Shown one piece after another: positions 35,545-47,208 of a DNA stretch of 51,090 nt (the first letter of the stretch is position 1; each line of letters starts with the position of its first letter). Under the pieces are notes generated by a model. The model did not search any database, was not told the DNA's origin, and saw nothing but the letters and a program-made list of their open reading frames with translations. The stretch comes from Pseudonocardiales bacterium. Its GTDB lineage: Bacteria > Actinomycetota > Actinomycetes > Mycobacteriales > Pseudonocardiaceae. A program made the translations under genes and the position numbers. Location of the stretch: NCBI GenBank assembly GCA_003244245.1, contig QHBY01000198.1, forward strand, positions 1-51,090. The letters run 5' to 3'.

Positions 35545-36567
35545 ATGCGCATCGGCGTGCTCACGGGGGGCGGTGACTGCCCGGGCCTCAATGCGGTGAT
35601 CCGGGCGGTGGTCCGCAAGGGCATCGAGGTCTACGGGCACGAGATCATCGGATTCCGGGACGGCTGGCGGGGCCCGATGGAGGGGTTGGTCCAACCGCTC
35701 GGTCTGGCGGACGTGGAACACATCCTCCCCCTCGGCGGCACCATCCTGCGGACTTCGCGCACGAATCCGTATCGCAACGGCGGCGCCGAGCAGGTCAAGC
35801 AGACCCTCGCCGAGCAGGGCGTGGACGCACTGATCGCGATCGGCGGCGAAGATACCCTGGGCGTGGCCAGCCGGCTGAGCGAGGACGGGATTGTCGTGGT
35901 GGGGGTACCCAAGACGATCGACAACGACCTCAGTGCCACCGACTACACGTTCGGGTTCGACACCGCGGTGCACATCGCCACCGAGGCGATCGACCGGCTG
36001 CGCACCACCGCGGAATCGCACCACCGAGCGGCGGTCGTCGAGGTGATGGGCCGCAGCGCGGGCTGGATCGCGCTGCACTCCGGGATGGCCGGCGGGGCGA
36101 ATGTCGTCCTGATGCCGGAACGCCCATTCTCCACCGAACGGGTATGCCAGTGGGTCCTGCGGTGCCTCGGGCGGGAAGCTGCCGCGATCGTCGTGGTCGC
36201 CGAAGGTGCAGTGCCGCAGGGCGGCGTGGAGTTGCTCGCCACCGCGGAGCTCGACGCCTTCGGTCACAAGCGGCTCGGTGGCATCGGCACCTGGTTGGCC
36301 GACGAGATCGCCCGCCGCACCGGTGCCGAGTCCCGCGCTGTGGTGCTTGGGCATACCCAGCGCGGCGGCACGCCTACTGCCTACGACCGGGTGCTGGCTA
36401 CCCGGTTCGGGATCCATGCGGTCGACGCGGTACACGAGGGCAACGGTGGCGTGATGGTCGCGCTGCGCGGCACCGAGATCGTCAGGGTGAAGCTGGCCGA
36501 GGCCACCGCAGCAGTCAAGACGGTGCCACCGGAGCGCCACGCGGAGGCCGAGGTCTTCTTCGGCTGA
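35545..36567 (+). CDS. pfkA: 6-phosphofructokinase, group III
   Basis: Phosphofructokinase phosphorylates fructose 6-phosphate, the committed step of glycolysis. The 340 residues contain the phosphate loop TGGGDCPGLNAVIR, VPKTIDNDL with the catalytic Asp region, MGRSAGWIALHSG and LGHTQRGGTPTAYDR. Asp103 (GGEDTLG) and Lys123 (PKTIDND) sit at the two positions often cited as separating PPi-dependent from ATP-dependent enzymes. Actinobacterial homologues with the same motif are reported as ATP-dependent, so the donor is uncertain. AAGGG lies 8-10 nt before the ATG. pfkA at this place is not part of the M. tuberculosis order. Confidence 0.95.
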   Translation: MRIGVLTGGGDCPGLNAVIRAVVRKGIEVYGHEIIGFRDGWRGPMEGLVQPLGLADVEHILPLGGTILRTSRTNPYRNGGAEQVKQTLAEQGVDALIAIGGEDTLGVASRLSEDGIVVVGVPKTIDNDLSATDYTFGFDTAVHIATEAIDRLRTTAESHHRAAVVEVMGRSAGWIALHSGMAGGANVVLMPERPFSTERVCQWVLRCLGREAAAIVVVAEGAVPQGGVELLATAELDAFGHKRLGGIGTWLADEIARRTGAESRAVVLGHTQRGGTPTAYDRVLATRFGIHAVDAVHEGNGGVMVALRGTEIVRVKLAEATAAVKTVPPERHAEAEVFFG

Positions 36568-39930
<3,363 letters not shown>

Positions 39931-39939
39931 AGTCTGAGG

Positions 39940-39945
39940 ATCGTA
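39940..39945 (-). promoter_or_regulatory. Candidate -10 of the pknL-type gene
   Basis: TACGAT on the minus strand ends 9 nt before the GTG at 39930; leaderless or nearly so. Confidence 0.35.
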
Positions 39946-39995
39946 CGGACCGGCGCGCTCCGAACGGCGGAAGGGCGCCGGCTGGCCGGTATGGC

Positions 39996-40373
39996 ATGGT
40001 GACCACCGTGAGCGACCTCCCCATCGCCCTGGACGTGCTCGACCCTGAGGTGGTAGTGCTGCCGCTACCAGATGTCGCGCAACAGCTGGGACTGCCGGTA
40101 ACCCGAGTGCACCAGATGATGCGCGACGGGCAACTGGTGGGGGTACGGCGCGCCGGCGTCGTGTTGATCCCGGCGGAGTTCCTCAGCGGCGATGCGATTG
40201 TCAAGGGACTGCCCGGCACGATCACCTTGTTGCGCGACGCCGGCTACGCTGCCGAGGACATCCTGCGCTGGTTGTTCACCGCGGAGGATTCGTTGCCCGG
40301 CACCCCGATCGGCGCGCTACGAACCAACCGGGGGCGTGAGGTGAAGCGCCGGGCCCAGGCGATGGGATTTTGA
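39996..40373 (+). CDS. Rv2175c-like DNA-binding protein
   Basis: A 125-residue protein with a winged-helix/excisionase-like helix-turn-helix (LPDVAQQLGLPVTRVHQMMRD then LVGVRRAGVVLIPAEFL) and a C-terminal helical domain ending KRRAQAMGF. In M. tuberculosis the homologue is phosphorylated by PknL near its N-terminus, which lowers DNA binding; the divergent kinase here supports the same pairing. Threonines 3-4 and Ser6 lie in the N-terminal segment MVTTVSDLPIAL. The start is uncertain: the ATG at 39996 has no Shine-Dalgarno, while the GTG at 40008 lies 7 nt after CATGGT and may be a leaderless start. Confidence 0.88.
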   Translation: MVTTVSDLPIALDVLDPEVVVLPLPDVAQQLGLPVTRVHQMMRDGQLVGVRRAGVVLIPAEFLSGDAIVKGLPGTITLLRDAGYAAEDILRWLFTAEDSLPGTPIGALRTNRGREVKRRAQAMGF

Positions 40374-40374
40374 C

Positions 40375-40391
40375 CGGGTCATTGTGACCCG
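40375..40391 (+). terminator. Short hairpin after the Rv2175c-like gene
   Basis: CGGGTCA (40375-40381) and TGACCCG (40385-40391) form a perfect 7-bp stem with a 3-nt loop, beginning 1 nt after the stop codon. Confidence 0.5.
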
Positions 40392-40495
40392 CTTCCTGCG
40401 GCCGTCCTCCCACGCCATGATCGGGCGCGGTATCCTCGCCATTCCGCTGTGACCTAGTGGGGATTGTGGTTGGTGAGCCAAAGGAGGAAACGCGA

Positions 40496-40696
40496 ATGCT
40501 GGGGAAACTGGGGAAGCTCGTTGTGCTGGCAGGGGCGGTGGAGGCCGCTCGCCGGTACGCCAAGACCAACCCCGACGCGGTAGGCAAGATTGCGGACCAG
40601 GCCGGCCGCCTCGTTGATCAGTGCACCAAGGGCAAGTTCAGCAATCAGATCGACGACGCGGTGCGCAAGGTCCAGGACACCACTGGCCGAGGCTAG
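40496..40696 (+). CDS. MT0933-like small antitoxin-family protein
   Basis: A 66-residue protein, MLGKLGKLVVLAGAVEAARR onward, with the amphipathic pattern and KFSNQIDDAVRKVQDTTGRG ending typical of the MT0933/Rv0909-like family annotated as antitoxins. It has the strongest ribosome-binding site seen here (AAGGAGGAAA, AGGAGG at 40482-40487, 8 nt before the ATG). No toxin-like partner adjoins it, so the antitoxin label is only a family name. The gene is outside both blocks shared with M. tuberculosis. The 184 bp that follow hold only the AIM24 promoter. Confidence 0.7.
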   Translation: MLGKLGKLVVLAGAVEAARRYAKTNPDAVGKIADQAGRLVDQCTKGKFSNQIDDAVRKVQDTTGRG

Positions 40697-40866
40697 TTCC
40701 ACGCAGGCACCCCGATCAAAGTCCGAAGTCAGCCCGTCGAACCGGTCCACCGTGGTGGCCTGTTCGACGGGCTGGCTGCGGAGCTGGCGGACCGCCCACA
40801 CCTTTTGTCCCAGCGATGGCGCGTAGTGAAACCTCGGTCGCCGAGACTTGGGCAATCCGGTCCGGC

Positions 40867-40872
40867 TAGGGT
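40867..40872 (+). promoter_or_regulatory. Leaderless-type -10 of the AIM24 gene
   Basis: TAGGGT ends 8 nt before the ATG at 40881. Confidence 0.5.
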
Positions 40873-40880
40873 CGCCTGCC

Positions 40881-41609
40881 ATGCAGGTTCAGTTGCGCCA
40901 CAACCCGTCATTCACCGTTGCTCGCTGCCACCTTGCGCCGGGGGAGCCGCTGCGCGTCGAGGGCGGCGCGATGATCGCCCACAGCGAGGGCGTGCAGCTC
41001 GAATCCAAGGCACAGGGCGGGGTCATGAAAGGCCTGGCCCGTAGCGTCCTGGGCGGCGGTTCCTTCTTCGTCACCACCTACACCGCGCCGCAGCAAGGCG
41101 GTTGGGTCGATGTCGCGGGAATGCTGCCCGGTGACACTGTCCCGATCACCATCACGCCTGAGCGGCCCATCTTCCTGCGCCGCGGTAGCTGGATCGCTAA
41201 CTCCCACGGCGTCGAGATCGACACGCAGTGGGGTGGGATGGCCAACCTGTTCGGTGGCGAGGGTGGCTTCGGGTTCCGCGCCACCGGTCAGGGCGAAGCG
41301 CTGGTGAGCGTATACGGCGCTGTCGACTACATCGATTTGCAGCCACAGGAGCTCGTGACGATCGACACCGGCCACGTCGTCGCCTACGACCTCGCCATCC
41401 AATTCAGAATGCGCCGCGCAGTCGAAGGCAGAAGCGTCCAGTCCGTGAAGAGCGGCGAGGGCTGGGTGTTCGATTTCTCCGGTCCAGGTCGCGTACTGCT
41501 TCAGTCGCGCAACCCGGAGACCTTCCAGCAGTGGGTCGCCGCGGCGGTACCGGGACGCACGCCGCGCGAGGGCATCGGCGGCATTGCCGGTGGCCTGTTC
41601 AGCGGCTGA
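40881..41609 (+). CDS. AIM24 / TIGR00266 family protein
   Basis: A 242-residue all-beta protein of the AIM24 family, whose bacterial function is not established. Typical segments are VEGGAMIAHSEGVQLESKAQ, a glycine-rich LARSVLGGGSFFVTTYTA, GMLPGDTVPITI and QPQELVTIDTGHVVAYD. There is no signal peptide. The ATG at 40881 agrees with the leaderless hexamer; a reading that starts 11 codons earlier crosses it. The peroxiredoxin-like gene follows 49 bp downstream. Confidence 0.88.
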   Translation: MQVQLRHNPSFTVARCHLAPGEPLRVEGGAMIAHSEGVQLESKAQGGVMKGLARSVLGGGSFFVTTYTAPQQGGWVDVAGMLPGDTVPITITPERPIFLRRGSWIANSHGVEIDTQWGGMANLFGGEGGFGFRATGQGEALVSVYGAVDYIDLQPQELVTIDTGHVVAYDLAIQFRMRRAVEGRSVQSVKSGEGWVFDFSGPGRVLLQSRNPETFQQWVAAAVPGRTPREGIGGIAGGLFSG

Positions 41610-41658
41610 ACTGGCGTTCCGGTGCACGAGCTCATCTGGTGATGCAACACTGGTCACC

Positions 41659-42222
41659 GTGGCTATGAACTCGATGATGGTCCCGCTCGGCACGCTGGCG
41701 CCGCCGTTCGCCTTGCCATCTCTGGCCGGCGAGATCGTGGCCTCTGATGGCCTTGCGCGCGGTCGGCCACTGCTGGTGATGTTCCTGTCCAATCACTGTC
41801 CCTATGTCCGGCACCTCGAGCGAGAACTGGGCTCGCTGGTTGCCGAGTACACACCCCGCGTGGCTGCGGTGGCGATTTGCAGCAACGACACCAAGAACTA
41901 CCCCGACGATGGTCTCAACGGGCTGACTGAACAGGCTCACCGTGCGGGGTTCACCTTCCCATACCTTCTCGACGACACCCAGCACATCGCGCTGGCGTAC
42001 CAGGCCGCGTGCACCCCGGACTTCTTCGTCTATGGCGCGCAGGGGCAGCTTGCCTACCGGGGCGAATTCGATGAGTCCCGCCCACGCAGCGATGCTCCGG
42101 TGACCGGCAACGCATTGCGGGCTGCGCTGAACCTGGTACTGACCGGAGCGCCAGTTCCCGAACCACAAGTACCCAGCATGGGGTGCGGCATCAAATGGAA
42201 GCCGGGCAACGAGCCATCCTGA
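41659..42222 (+). CDS. Peroxiredoxin/thioredoxin-like protein
   Basis: A 187-residue AhpC/TSA-like thioredoxin-fold protein. The N-terminal PLGTLAPPFALPSLAGE and the active-site strand FLSNHCPYVRHL place a single conserved cysteine in the CPxV position rather than CxxC. Later cysteines lie in ICSND and AACTPDFFVYG, and a third near the C-terminus in MGCGIKWK. Family members are annotated as thioredoxin-family proteins without a defined substrate. The start may be the GTG at 41659 or the ATG at 41665; AACACT 7 nt before the GTG is a weak leaderless match. A GC palindrome (42231-42240) lies between its stop and the convergent helicase. Confidence 0.85.
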   Translation: MAMNSMMVPLGTLAPPFALPSLAGEIVASDGLARGRPLLVMFLSNHCPYVRHLERELGSLVAEYTPRVAAVAICSNDTKNYPDDGLNGLTEQAHRAGFTFPYLLDDTQHIALAYQAACTPDFFVYGAQGQLAYRGEFDESRPRSDAPVTGNALRAALNLVLTGAPVPEPQVPSMGCGIKWKPGNEPS

Positions 42223-42240
42223 CCGCTGGTCCGGGCCCGG

Positions 42241-44760
42241 TCAGAGCTGGCCGACCGTGGTCACCCACAGTACGGCGGTCCCGGAGTCGTCCGAGGCGGC
42301 CAGGTCGACCTCGGCAGTGATGGCCCAGTCGTGATGCCCGGCCGGATCGTCGAGGATCTGGCGCACCACCCACCGGTCGGGCTGCTGGTCGATGATCAGT
42401 AGGTCCGGGCCGCGCGCGTCAGCGCCGGTGCCGATCTCGGCGTGCTCGTCGAAGTACGGTTCCACTGCCTCTCGCCACGATTCCGCGTCCCACCCGGCGT
42501 CCCCATGGCGAGTATCACCGTCGAGCTCCCCCAGCTCATCCCACCGCCGGCGGGCAGCCAGCTCCACCCGGCGGAACAGCGCATTACGAACCAGCACCCG
42601 GAAGGCCCGCGCGTTGGCTGTCACCGGCGGAGGTCGCTGATCAATCGCGGCCGGCACCGCGTCCTGAGCCTGCGGGTCCCGCAGTTTCTCCCACTCGTCG
42701 AGCAGGCTGGAGTCGACCTGGCGCACCAGCTCGCCGAGCCACTCCTGCAGGTCACGAAGCTCGTCGGTCTTGGCGTCCGCCGGCACAGTGCGCCGCAGCG
42801 CCTGGTAGGCGTTGGCCAGATAGCGCAGCACCAGCCCCTCGGAGCGAGCCAGGCCGTAGAAGCCGACGTACTCGGTGAAGGTCATCGCCCGCTCGGCGAG
42901 GTCCCGCGCCACTGACTTGGGGGACAGCCGGTGGTCAGCGACCCAAGGGTGGCCTCCCCGGTAGGTCTCGAACGCGGCATCGAGCCGCTCAGCCAGCGGC
43001 ATCGGATAGCTGACGTCCTCCAGCAGACGCATCCGCTCCTCGTACTCGATGCCTTCGGCTTTCATCGCCGCCACGGCCTCACCCTTGGCCTTGGACAGTT
43101 GCGCGCTCAGCACCTGGCGCGGATCGTCGAGGGTGGCCTCGATCACCGACAGCACGTCCAGCGGGTAGTCGACCGACTCCGGGTCGAGCAGCTCGATCGC
43201 GGCCAGCGCGAACGGGGACAGCGCCTGGTTCAGCGCGAAGTCCAGCTGCAGGTCTCCGGTGAGCCGCACGGTACGGCCCTGAGCGTCTGGGACCGCCAAC
43301 CGCTCCACGACGCCAGCGGCCAGCAACGCACGGTAGATCGCGATGGCCTGACGGATGTGCCGGCGCTGCGCGGGACGCTCCTCATGGTTATCAGTGAGCA
43401 GGTGGCGCATCGCCGCGAACGCGTCACCGGGCCGGTTGGCGACGTTGAGCAGCATCGCGTGGCTTACCGCGAAGCTGGATGTCAGCTGTTCCGGTTCGGC
43501 CGCGACCAGCCGGTCGAAGGTGCGATCGCTCCAGGACACCGATCCCTCGGGGGGTTTCTTGTGCACCACCCTGCGGCGCTTGCGGGGATCGTCTCCGGCC
43601 TTGGCCAGCGCCTTGGTGTTCTCCACCACGTATTCGGGGGCCTGCACGACGACATCGCCGGCGGTGTCGTAGCCGGCCCGTCCGGCCCGTCCGGTGATCT
43701 GGTGGAACTCGCGAGCGGTGAGGTGGCGGGTGCGGGTCCCGTCGTACTTGCCCAGCGCGGTGAGCAGCACCGTGCGGATCGGGACGTTGATCCCCACACC
43801 GAGTGTGTCGGTACCGCAGATGATCTTCAGCAGGCCGGCCTGAGCGAGCCGCTCGACGAGCCGCCGATACCGCGGCAACATCCCGGCGTGGTGTACCCCG
43901 ATCCCATGGCGCACCAACCGCGACAGGGTCCGTCCGAAACCAGCCGTGAACCGGAATCCACCGATCAGCTCGGCGATGGCGTCCTTTTCTGCCCGACTGC
44001 AGACGTTGATGCTGGTCAGCGCTTGGGCCTGCTCGGCGGCCGAGGCCTGGGTGAAGTGCACCACATAGACCGGAGCTGCCTTGATGGCCAGCAGTTCTTC
44101 CAGCGTCTCGTGCAGCGGCGTCGTCACGTACCGGAAGTGCAGCGGAACCGGTCGCTGCGCGGAGCGGACCACGGTGGTAGGGCGGCCGGTGCGCCGGGTC
44201 AGGTCCGGCTCGAAGCGGCTGACGTCGCCCAGCGTCGCGCTCATCAACAGGAACTGAGCCTGCGGGAGCTCGAGCAGAGGAACCTGCCACGCCCAGCCGC
44301 GGTCAGGGTCGGCGTAGTAGTGGAACTCATCCATCACGACCAGGCCCACGTCGGTATCGGGCCCGCTGCGCAGCGCCATGTTGGCCAGCACCTCAGCGGT
44401 GCAGCAGATGATGGGCGCCCCGGCGTTGACGCTGGAGTCACCGGTCAGCATCCCGACCTGATCAGCACCGAAAACGTCGCATGCCGCAAAGAACTTCTCC
44501 GACACCAGCGCCTTGATCGGCGCGGTGTAGACGCTGCGCCTGCGCTGCGCCAGCGCGGTGGCGTGCGCGCCGGTGGCGACCAGACTCTTGCCGGACCCAG
44601 TGGGAGTGGCCAGGATCACGTTCGAGCCCGACACGATCTCTATCAGCGCCTCCTCCTGGGCGGGATACAAGGCCAGGCCCTGGTCTGAGACCCAGGCCAC
44701 AAAGGTGTCGAACAGCTCGTCGGGCCCAGTACCGCCGGGTAGCGTCTCGGTGAGCGTCAT
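42241..44760 (-). CDS. DEAD/DEAH-box helicase with C-terminal DUF3516
   Basis: A superfamily 2 helicase of 839 residues related to the Ski2-like group. The motifs are Q/I region LYPAQEEALIEIVSGSNVIL, Walker A ATPTGSGKSLVA, motif II DEFHYY (DEFH in place of DEAH), SATLGD, and motif VI QITGRAGRAGYD. The C-terminal half (about 420-839) is the DUF3516 domain, ending in an NTF2-like segment (VLWVTTVGQL). The substrate, RNA or DNA, is unknown. The ATG at 44760 gives MTLTETLPGGTG; an upstream in-frame extension overlaps the divergent kinase gene and is rejected. Confidence 0.92.
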   Translation of the reverse strand: MTLTETLPGGTGPDELFDTFVAWVSDQGLALYPAQEEALIEIVSGSNVILATPTGSGKSLVATGAHATALAQRRRSVYTAPIKALVSEKFFAACDVFGADQVGMLTGDSSVNAGAPIICCTAEVLANMALRSGPDTDVGLVVMDEFHYYADPDRGWAWQVPLLELPQAQFLLMSATLGDVSRFEPDLTRRTGRPTTVVRSAQRPVPLHFRYVTTPLHETLEELLAIKAAPVYVVHFTQASAAEQAQALTSINVCSRAEKDAIAELIGGFRFTAGFGRTLSRLVRHGIGVHHAGMLPRYRRLVERLAQAGLLKIICGTDTLGVGINVPIRTVLLTALGKYDGTRTRHLTAREFHQITGRAGRAGYDTAGDVVVQAPEYVVENTKALAKAGDDPRKRRRVVHKKPPEGSVSWSDRTFDRLVAAEPEQLTSSFAVSHAMLLNVANRPGDAFAAMRHLLTDNHEERPAQRRHIRQAIAIYRALLAAGVVERLAVPDAQGRTVRLTGDLQLDFALNQALSPFALAAIELLDPESVDYPLDVLSVIEATLDDPRQVLSAQLSKAKGEAVAAMKAEGIEYEERMRLLEDVSYPMPLAERLDAAFETYRGGHPWVADHRLSPKSVARDLAERAMTFTEYVGFYGLARSEGLVLRYLANAYQALRRTVPADAKTDELRDLQEWLGELVRQVDSSLLDEWEKLRDPQAQDAVPAAIDQRPPPVTANARAFRVLVRNALFRRVELAARRRWDELGELDGDTRHGDAGWDAESWREAVEPYFDEHAEIGTGADARGPDLLIIDQQPDRWVVRQILDDPAGHHDWAITAEVDLAASDDSGTAVLWVTTVGQL

Positions 44761-44946
44761 GGTGAGACGATCGTGCCCCCGGCGTTTCTCCCAGGGCGAA
44801 GCGGGGGCAGCTCGGTTAGCGTGCCGACCTTGCTCCGGCGCGATAATCTGATTCCCGGTCGGGGAGGCCGCGTGCCGTGCGCAAGCGCAGCGCAGAGGGG
44901 GTGACCGCACATCGACACTGGTCAGCTGATCGCCGGTCACTACCGG

Positions 44947-46407
44947 GTGCTCGATCGGGTTGGTATCGGCGGGATGGGCGTGGTCTGGCGGGCCATGGAC
45001 GAGCGGCTGCAGCGGCTGGTGGCCGTGAAACAGCTGCTGGTGCAGCCGAACCTGAGCCCTCGATCGACCGATGAAGCCCGGGCCCGGGCGCTGCGCGAGG
45101 CGCGCATCGCTGCGCGCCTGCATCACCCGAATGCCATCGTCATCTATGATGTGGCCGAGCATGAGGGTGAACCCTGCCTGGTGATGGAGTACCTGCCCTC
45201 GCGCAGCCTCGCGGCGGTCCTGGGCGAATGTGGCTACCTTCCGGTGCCCGAAGTCGCCTCGATCGGCAGGCAGATCGCCTCGGCTCTAGCCGCCGCGCAC
45301 GCCGCTCAGATCGTGCACCGCGATGTCAAGCCGGGGAACATCTTGATCACCGACGATGGCACCGCGAAGATCACCGACTTCGGCGTCTCGCGCGCCGCGG
45401 GTGATGTCACGGTCACCCAGACCGGGATGATGGCCGGTACCCCGGCCTACCTCGCACCGGAGGTGGCTCGCGGGCAGGTCCCGACGCCGGCGTCGGATGT
45501 CTTCTCCCTCGGCGCCACGCTCTACGCCTCAGTAGAGGGTCGCGGTCCGTTCGGCGACACCGACAACCCGCTTGCGCTGTTGCACGCGGTGGCCGGCGGC
45601 CAGGTGCAACCCCCATGGCAGGCAGGCGCGCTATCAGCGGTGCTGATGAGGCTGCTGGCGACAGACCCGGCGCAGCGTCCCGACATGCGCCGCGCGAGCC
45701 AGGAGCTGGCAGCAGTACGGACCCGCCCGGATTCCACACCAGCCGCCGCGCGGCGGCCGACCCGAGTGACCAGGACCGGGCGCGTAGACCCGACGCCGAC
45801 CGTGGCGTCAGCTCCGCTGTTCGGTTCCCCACCGCAGGCAGCTTCGTTGCCACCCGGCCGGTCGGCCGACAGCTCCCCTAAGAGTCGGAGGCAGCGGCGG
45901 GTCAGGGTGGGCGTGCTTGCTGGAGCTGTCCTCGCGGTGCTCGTGTTCACCGGAGTTGGGGCGCTGCTGTCCGAAGGCTCGTCCGGGCAAAAGGGCGCTC
46001 ACCCCGTAGGGCAGGCGGCCTCGCCTGCGGCAACGCCGATCCCCGTCCTACCCTCGCCCCCGCAGTTGGAGCGAGTGGGCCACTCCCAGCCAATCGGATG
46101 GAGCAACGCCGGGAACTTAGTGATCAACTACTACAATGGAATCAACGACGTGTCGACGGCCTGGCCCCTCCTGTCACCCACCGCGCAGGCTACCTTCGCC
46201 AGTGAGTCGGACTTCCAGTCGTATTGGGGCCAGTACGCCTCGGTCAGCGCTCGCAACGCCTCCGGGGTCTCCGATAATTCCGACGGTTCGGTGCGAGTGC
46301 CCGTCGACGTCACCTACAACAACGGCGCCAACGTCCGCGTCGTGAAGCGTGCGTTGCGGGTCAGTTGGCTGGATGGCCGTCTAGTCATCGATTCGGATCC
46401 GCGGTGA
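44947..46407 (+). CDS. Ser/Thr protein kinase with extracellular NTF2-like domain
   Basis: A receptor-type kinase, about 486 residues from the GTG used here. It shows the glycine loop VGIGGMGVVWRA, VAVKQLL (Lys28), VHRDVKPGNILI, DFGVSRAAG and APEVARG, then a Thr/Pro-rich juxtamembrane segment, one transmembrane helix (about 318-340) and a C-terminal extracellular domain (NLVINYYNGINDVSTAWPLL, YWGQYASVSA) that looks NTF2-like. Kinase-like sequence IDTGQLIAGHYRV continues upstream in frame to a TGA at 44902-44904, with only CTG (44926) or ATC (44911) as extra starts, so the true N-terminus is unresolved. The 3' end overlaps the convergent methyltransferase by 23 bp. Confidence 0.88.
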   Translation: MLDRVGIGGMGVVWRAMDERLQRLVAVKQLLVQPNLSPRSTDEARARALREARIAARLHHPNAIVIYDVAEHEGEPCLVMEYLPSRSLAAVLGECGYLPVPEVASIGRQIASALAAAHAAQIVHRDVKPGNILITDDGTAKITDFGVSRAAGDVTVTQTGMMAGTPAYLAPEVARGQVPTPASDVFSLGATLYASVEGRGPFGDTDNPLALLHAVAGGQVQPPWQAGALSAVLMRLLATDPAQRPDMRRASQELAAVRTRPDSTPAAARRPTRVTRTGRVDPTPTVASAPLFGSPPQAASLPPGRSADSSPKSRRQRRVRVGVLAGAVLAVLVFTGVGALLSEGSSGQKGAHPVGQAASPAATPIPVLPSPPQLERVGHSQPIGWSNAGNLVINYYNGINDVSTAWPLLSPTAQATFASESDFQSYWGQYASVSARNASGVSDNSDGSVRVPVDVTYNNGANVRVVKRALRVSWLDGRLVIDSDPR

Positions 46408-47068
46408 TGTCCTCGTCGGTCACTTCCGGGCGCCGGCAGACATAGGTCATGGCCGGTGGAAGGTGCCGCCAGAGGGTGCGGGTGGGCAGCACCTCGCCGA
46501 ACGTCCGCTCCAGCTCGCAGCGAAACCGGCGGGCCGCGGGCGTCCAGTAGCCCAGGCTGTAGGCGGCGGCGGTGAACACTCCGTCGCTGCGCAGCGCGGC
46601 GGCGAAGATCGTCAAGAACTCGCGCTGTTGCCGCGGACCGAACAAACTCCACGGCAGTACCGAGACGATCACATCCGCGCGATCCACCCCGTGGTCGGCG
46701 AGGATGGCGGGAAGCGTGGCGGCATCCGCGGTGACCACCCGCACTCCGAGCTCGCGGGACCGCAACCGCTCGGCGAGTCCGGGGTCCTTCTCGACCGCGA
46801 TCACCACCGCGTCTCGGCCTGCCTCCCGGACGATCGCCGCCGTGACAGCCCCACCCCCAGCGCCAACCTCCACGACGACAGCCGGGCGCCCAGCCTGGCC
46901 GGCTCCGGCCACCACGGCAGCCAGCCGCTGGGCCAGCTCAGGACCGGAGGGCAGCAGGGTGCCGACATCGCGGGGAGACCGCGCCGCCGCCGCGAGAAAA
47001 GTGCCCCAGCCGCCACCGAGTGCGCGCTGGACGGGGTCTTGCGGGTGCGAGGCAGAATGCGAGGCCAT
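46385..47068 (-). CDS. PmtA-like phospholipid N-methyltransferase
   Basis: A 227-residue class I SAM-dependent methyltransferase. The N-terminal WGTFLAAAARSPRDVGTLLP and PSGPELAQRL, the SAM loop VVEVGAGGGAVTAAI, the motif VIVSVLPWSLFGPRQQREFL, and the C-terminal TLWRHLPPAMTYVCRRP follow the order seen in PmtA-type phosphatidylethanolamine or ornithine-lipid N-methyltransferases. The acceptor cannot be fixed from sequence; rRNA dimethyladenosine enzymes share some motifs but lack the PPAxxY ending. The ATG at 47068 gives MASHSASHPQDPVQRAL. It is divergent from the DinB gene. Confidence 0.75.
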   Translation of the reverse strand: MASHSASHPQDPVQRALGGGWGTFLAAAARSPRDVGTLLPSGPELAQRLAAVVAGAGQAGRPAVVVEVGAGGGAVTAAIVREAGRDAVVIAVEKDPGLAERLRSRELGVRVVTADAATLPAILADHGVDRADVIVSVLPWSLFGPRQQREFLTIFAAALRSDGVFTAAAYSLGYWTPAARRFRCELERTFGEVLPTRTLWRHLPPAMTYVCRRPEVTDEDITADPNR

Positions 47069-47208
47069 AGGGCACAGTGCACACCACCCGGTGCGGCACC
47101 GCACCACCAAGGCAAAAAGCGCTCAGTCTGCGAGCCTCCGACGGCTACCCGGACGGAGCCACGGACAATCACCAGACGACCACCGGAACGACCACGGGAG
47201 GACGTTCG

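Noticed and set aside
42931-44688. Open frame of 585 codons antisense to the helicase
   Set aside because: It lies wholly opposite a gene with clear helicase motifs and shows no recognisable domain. Long antisense frames are expected at this GC content.
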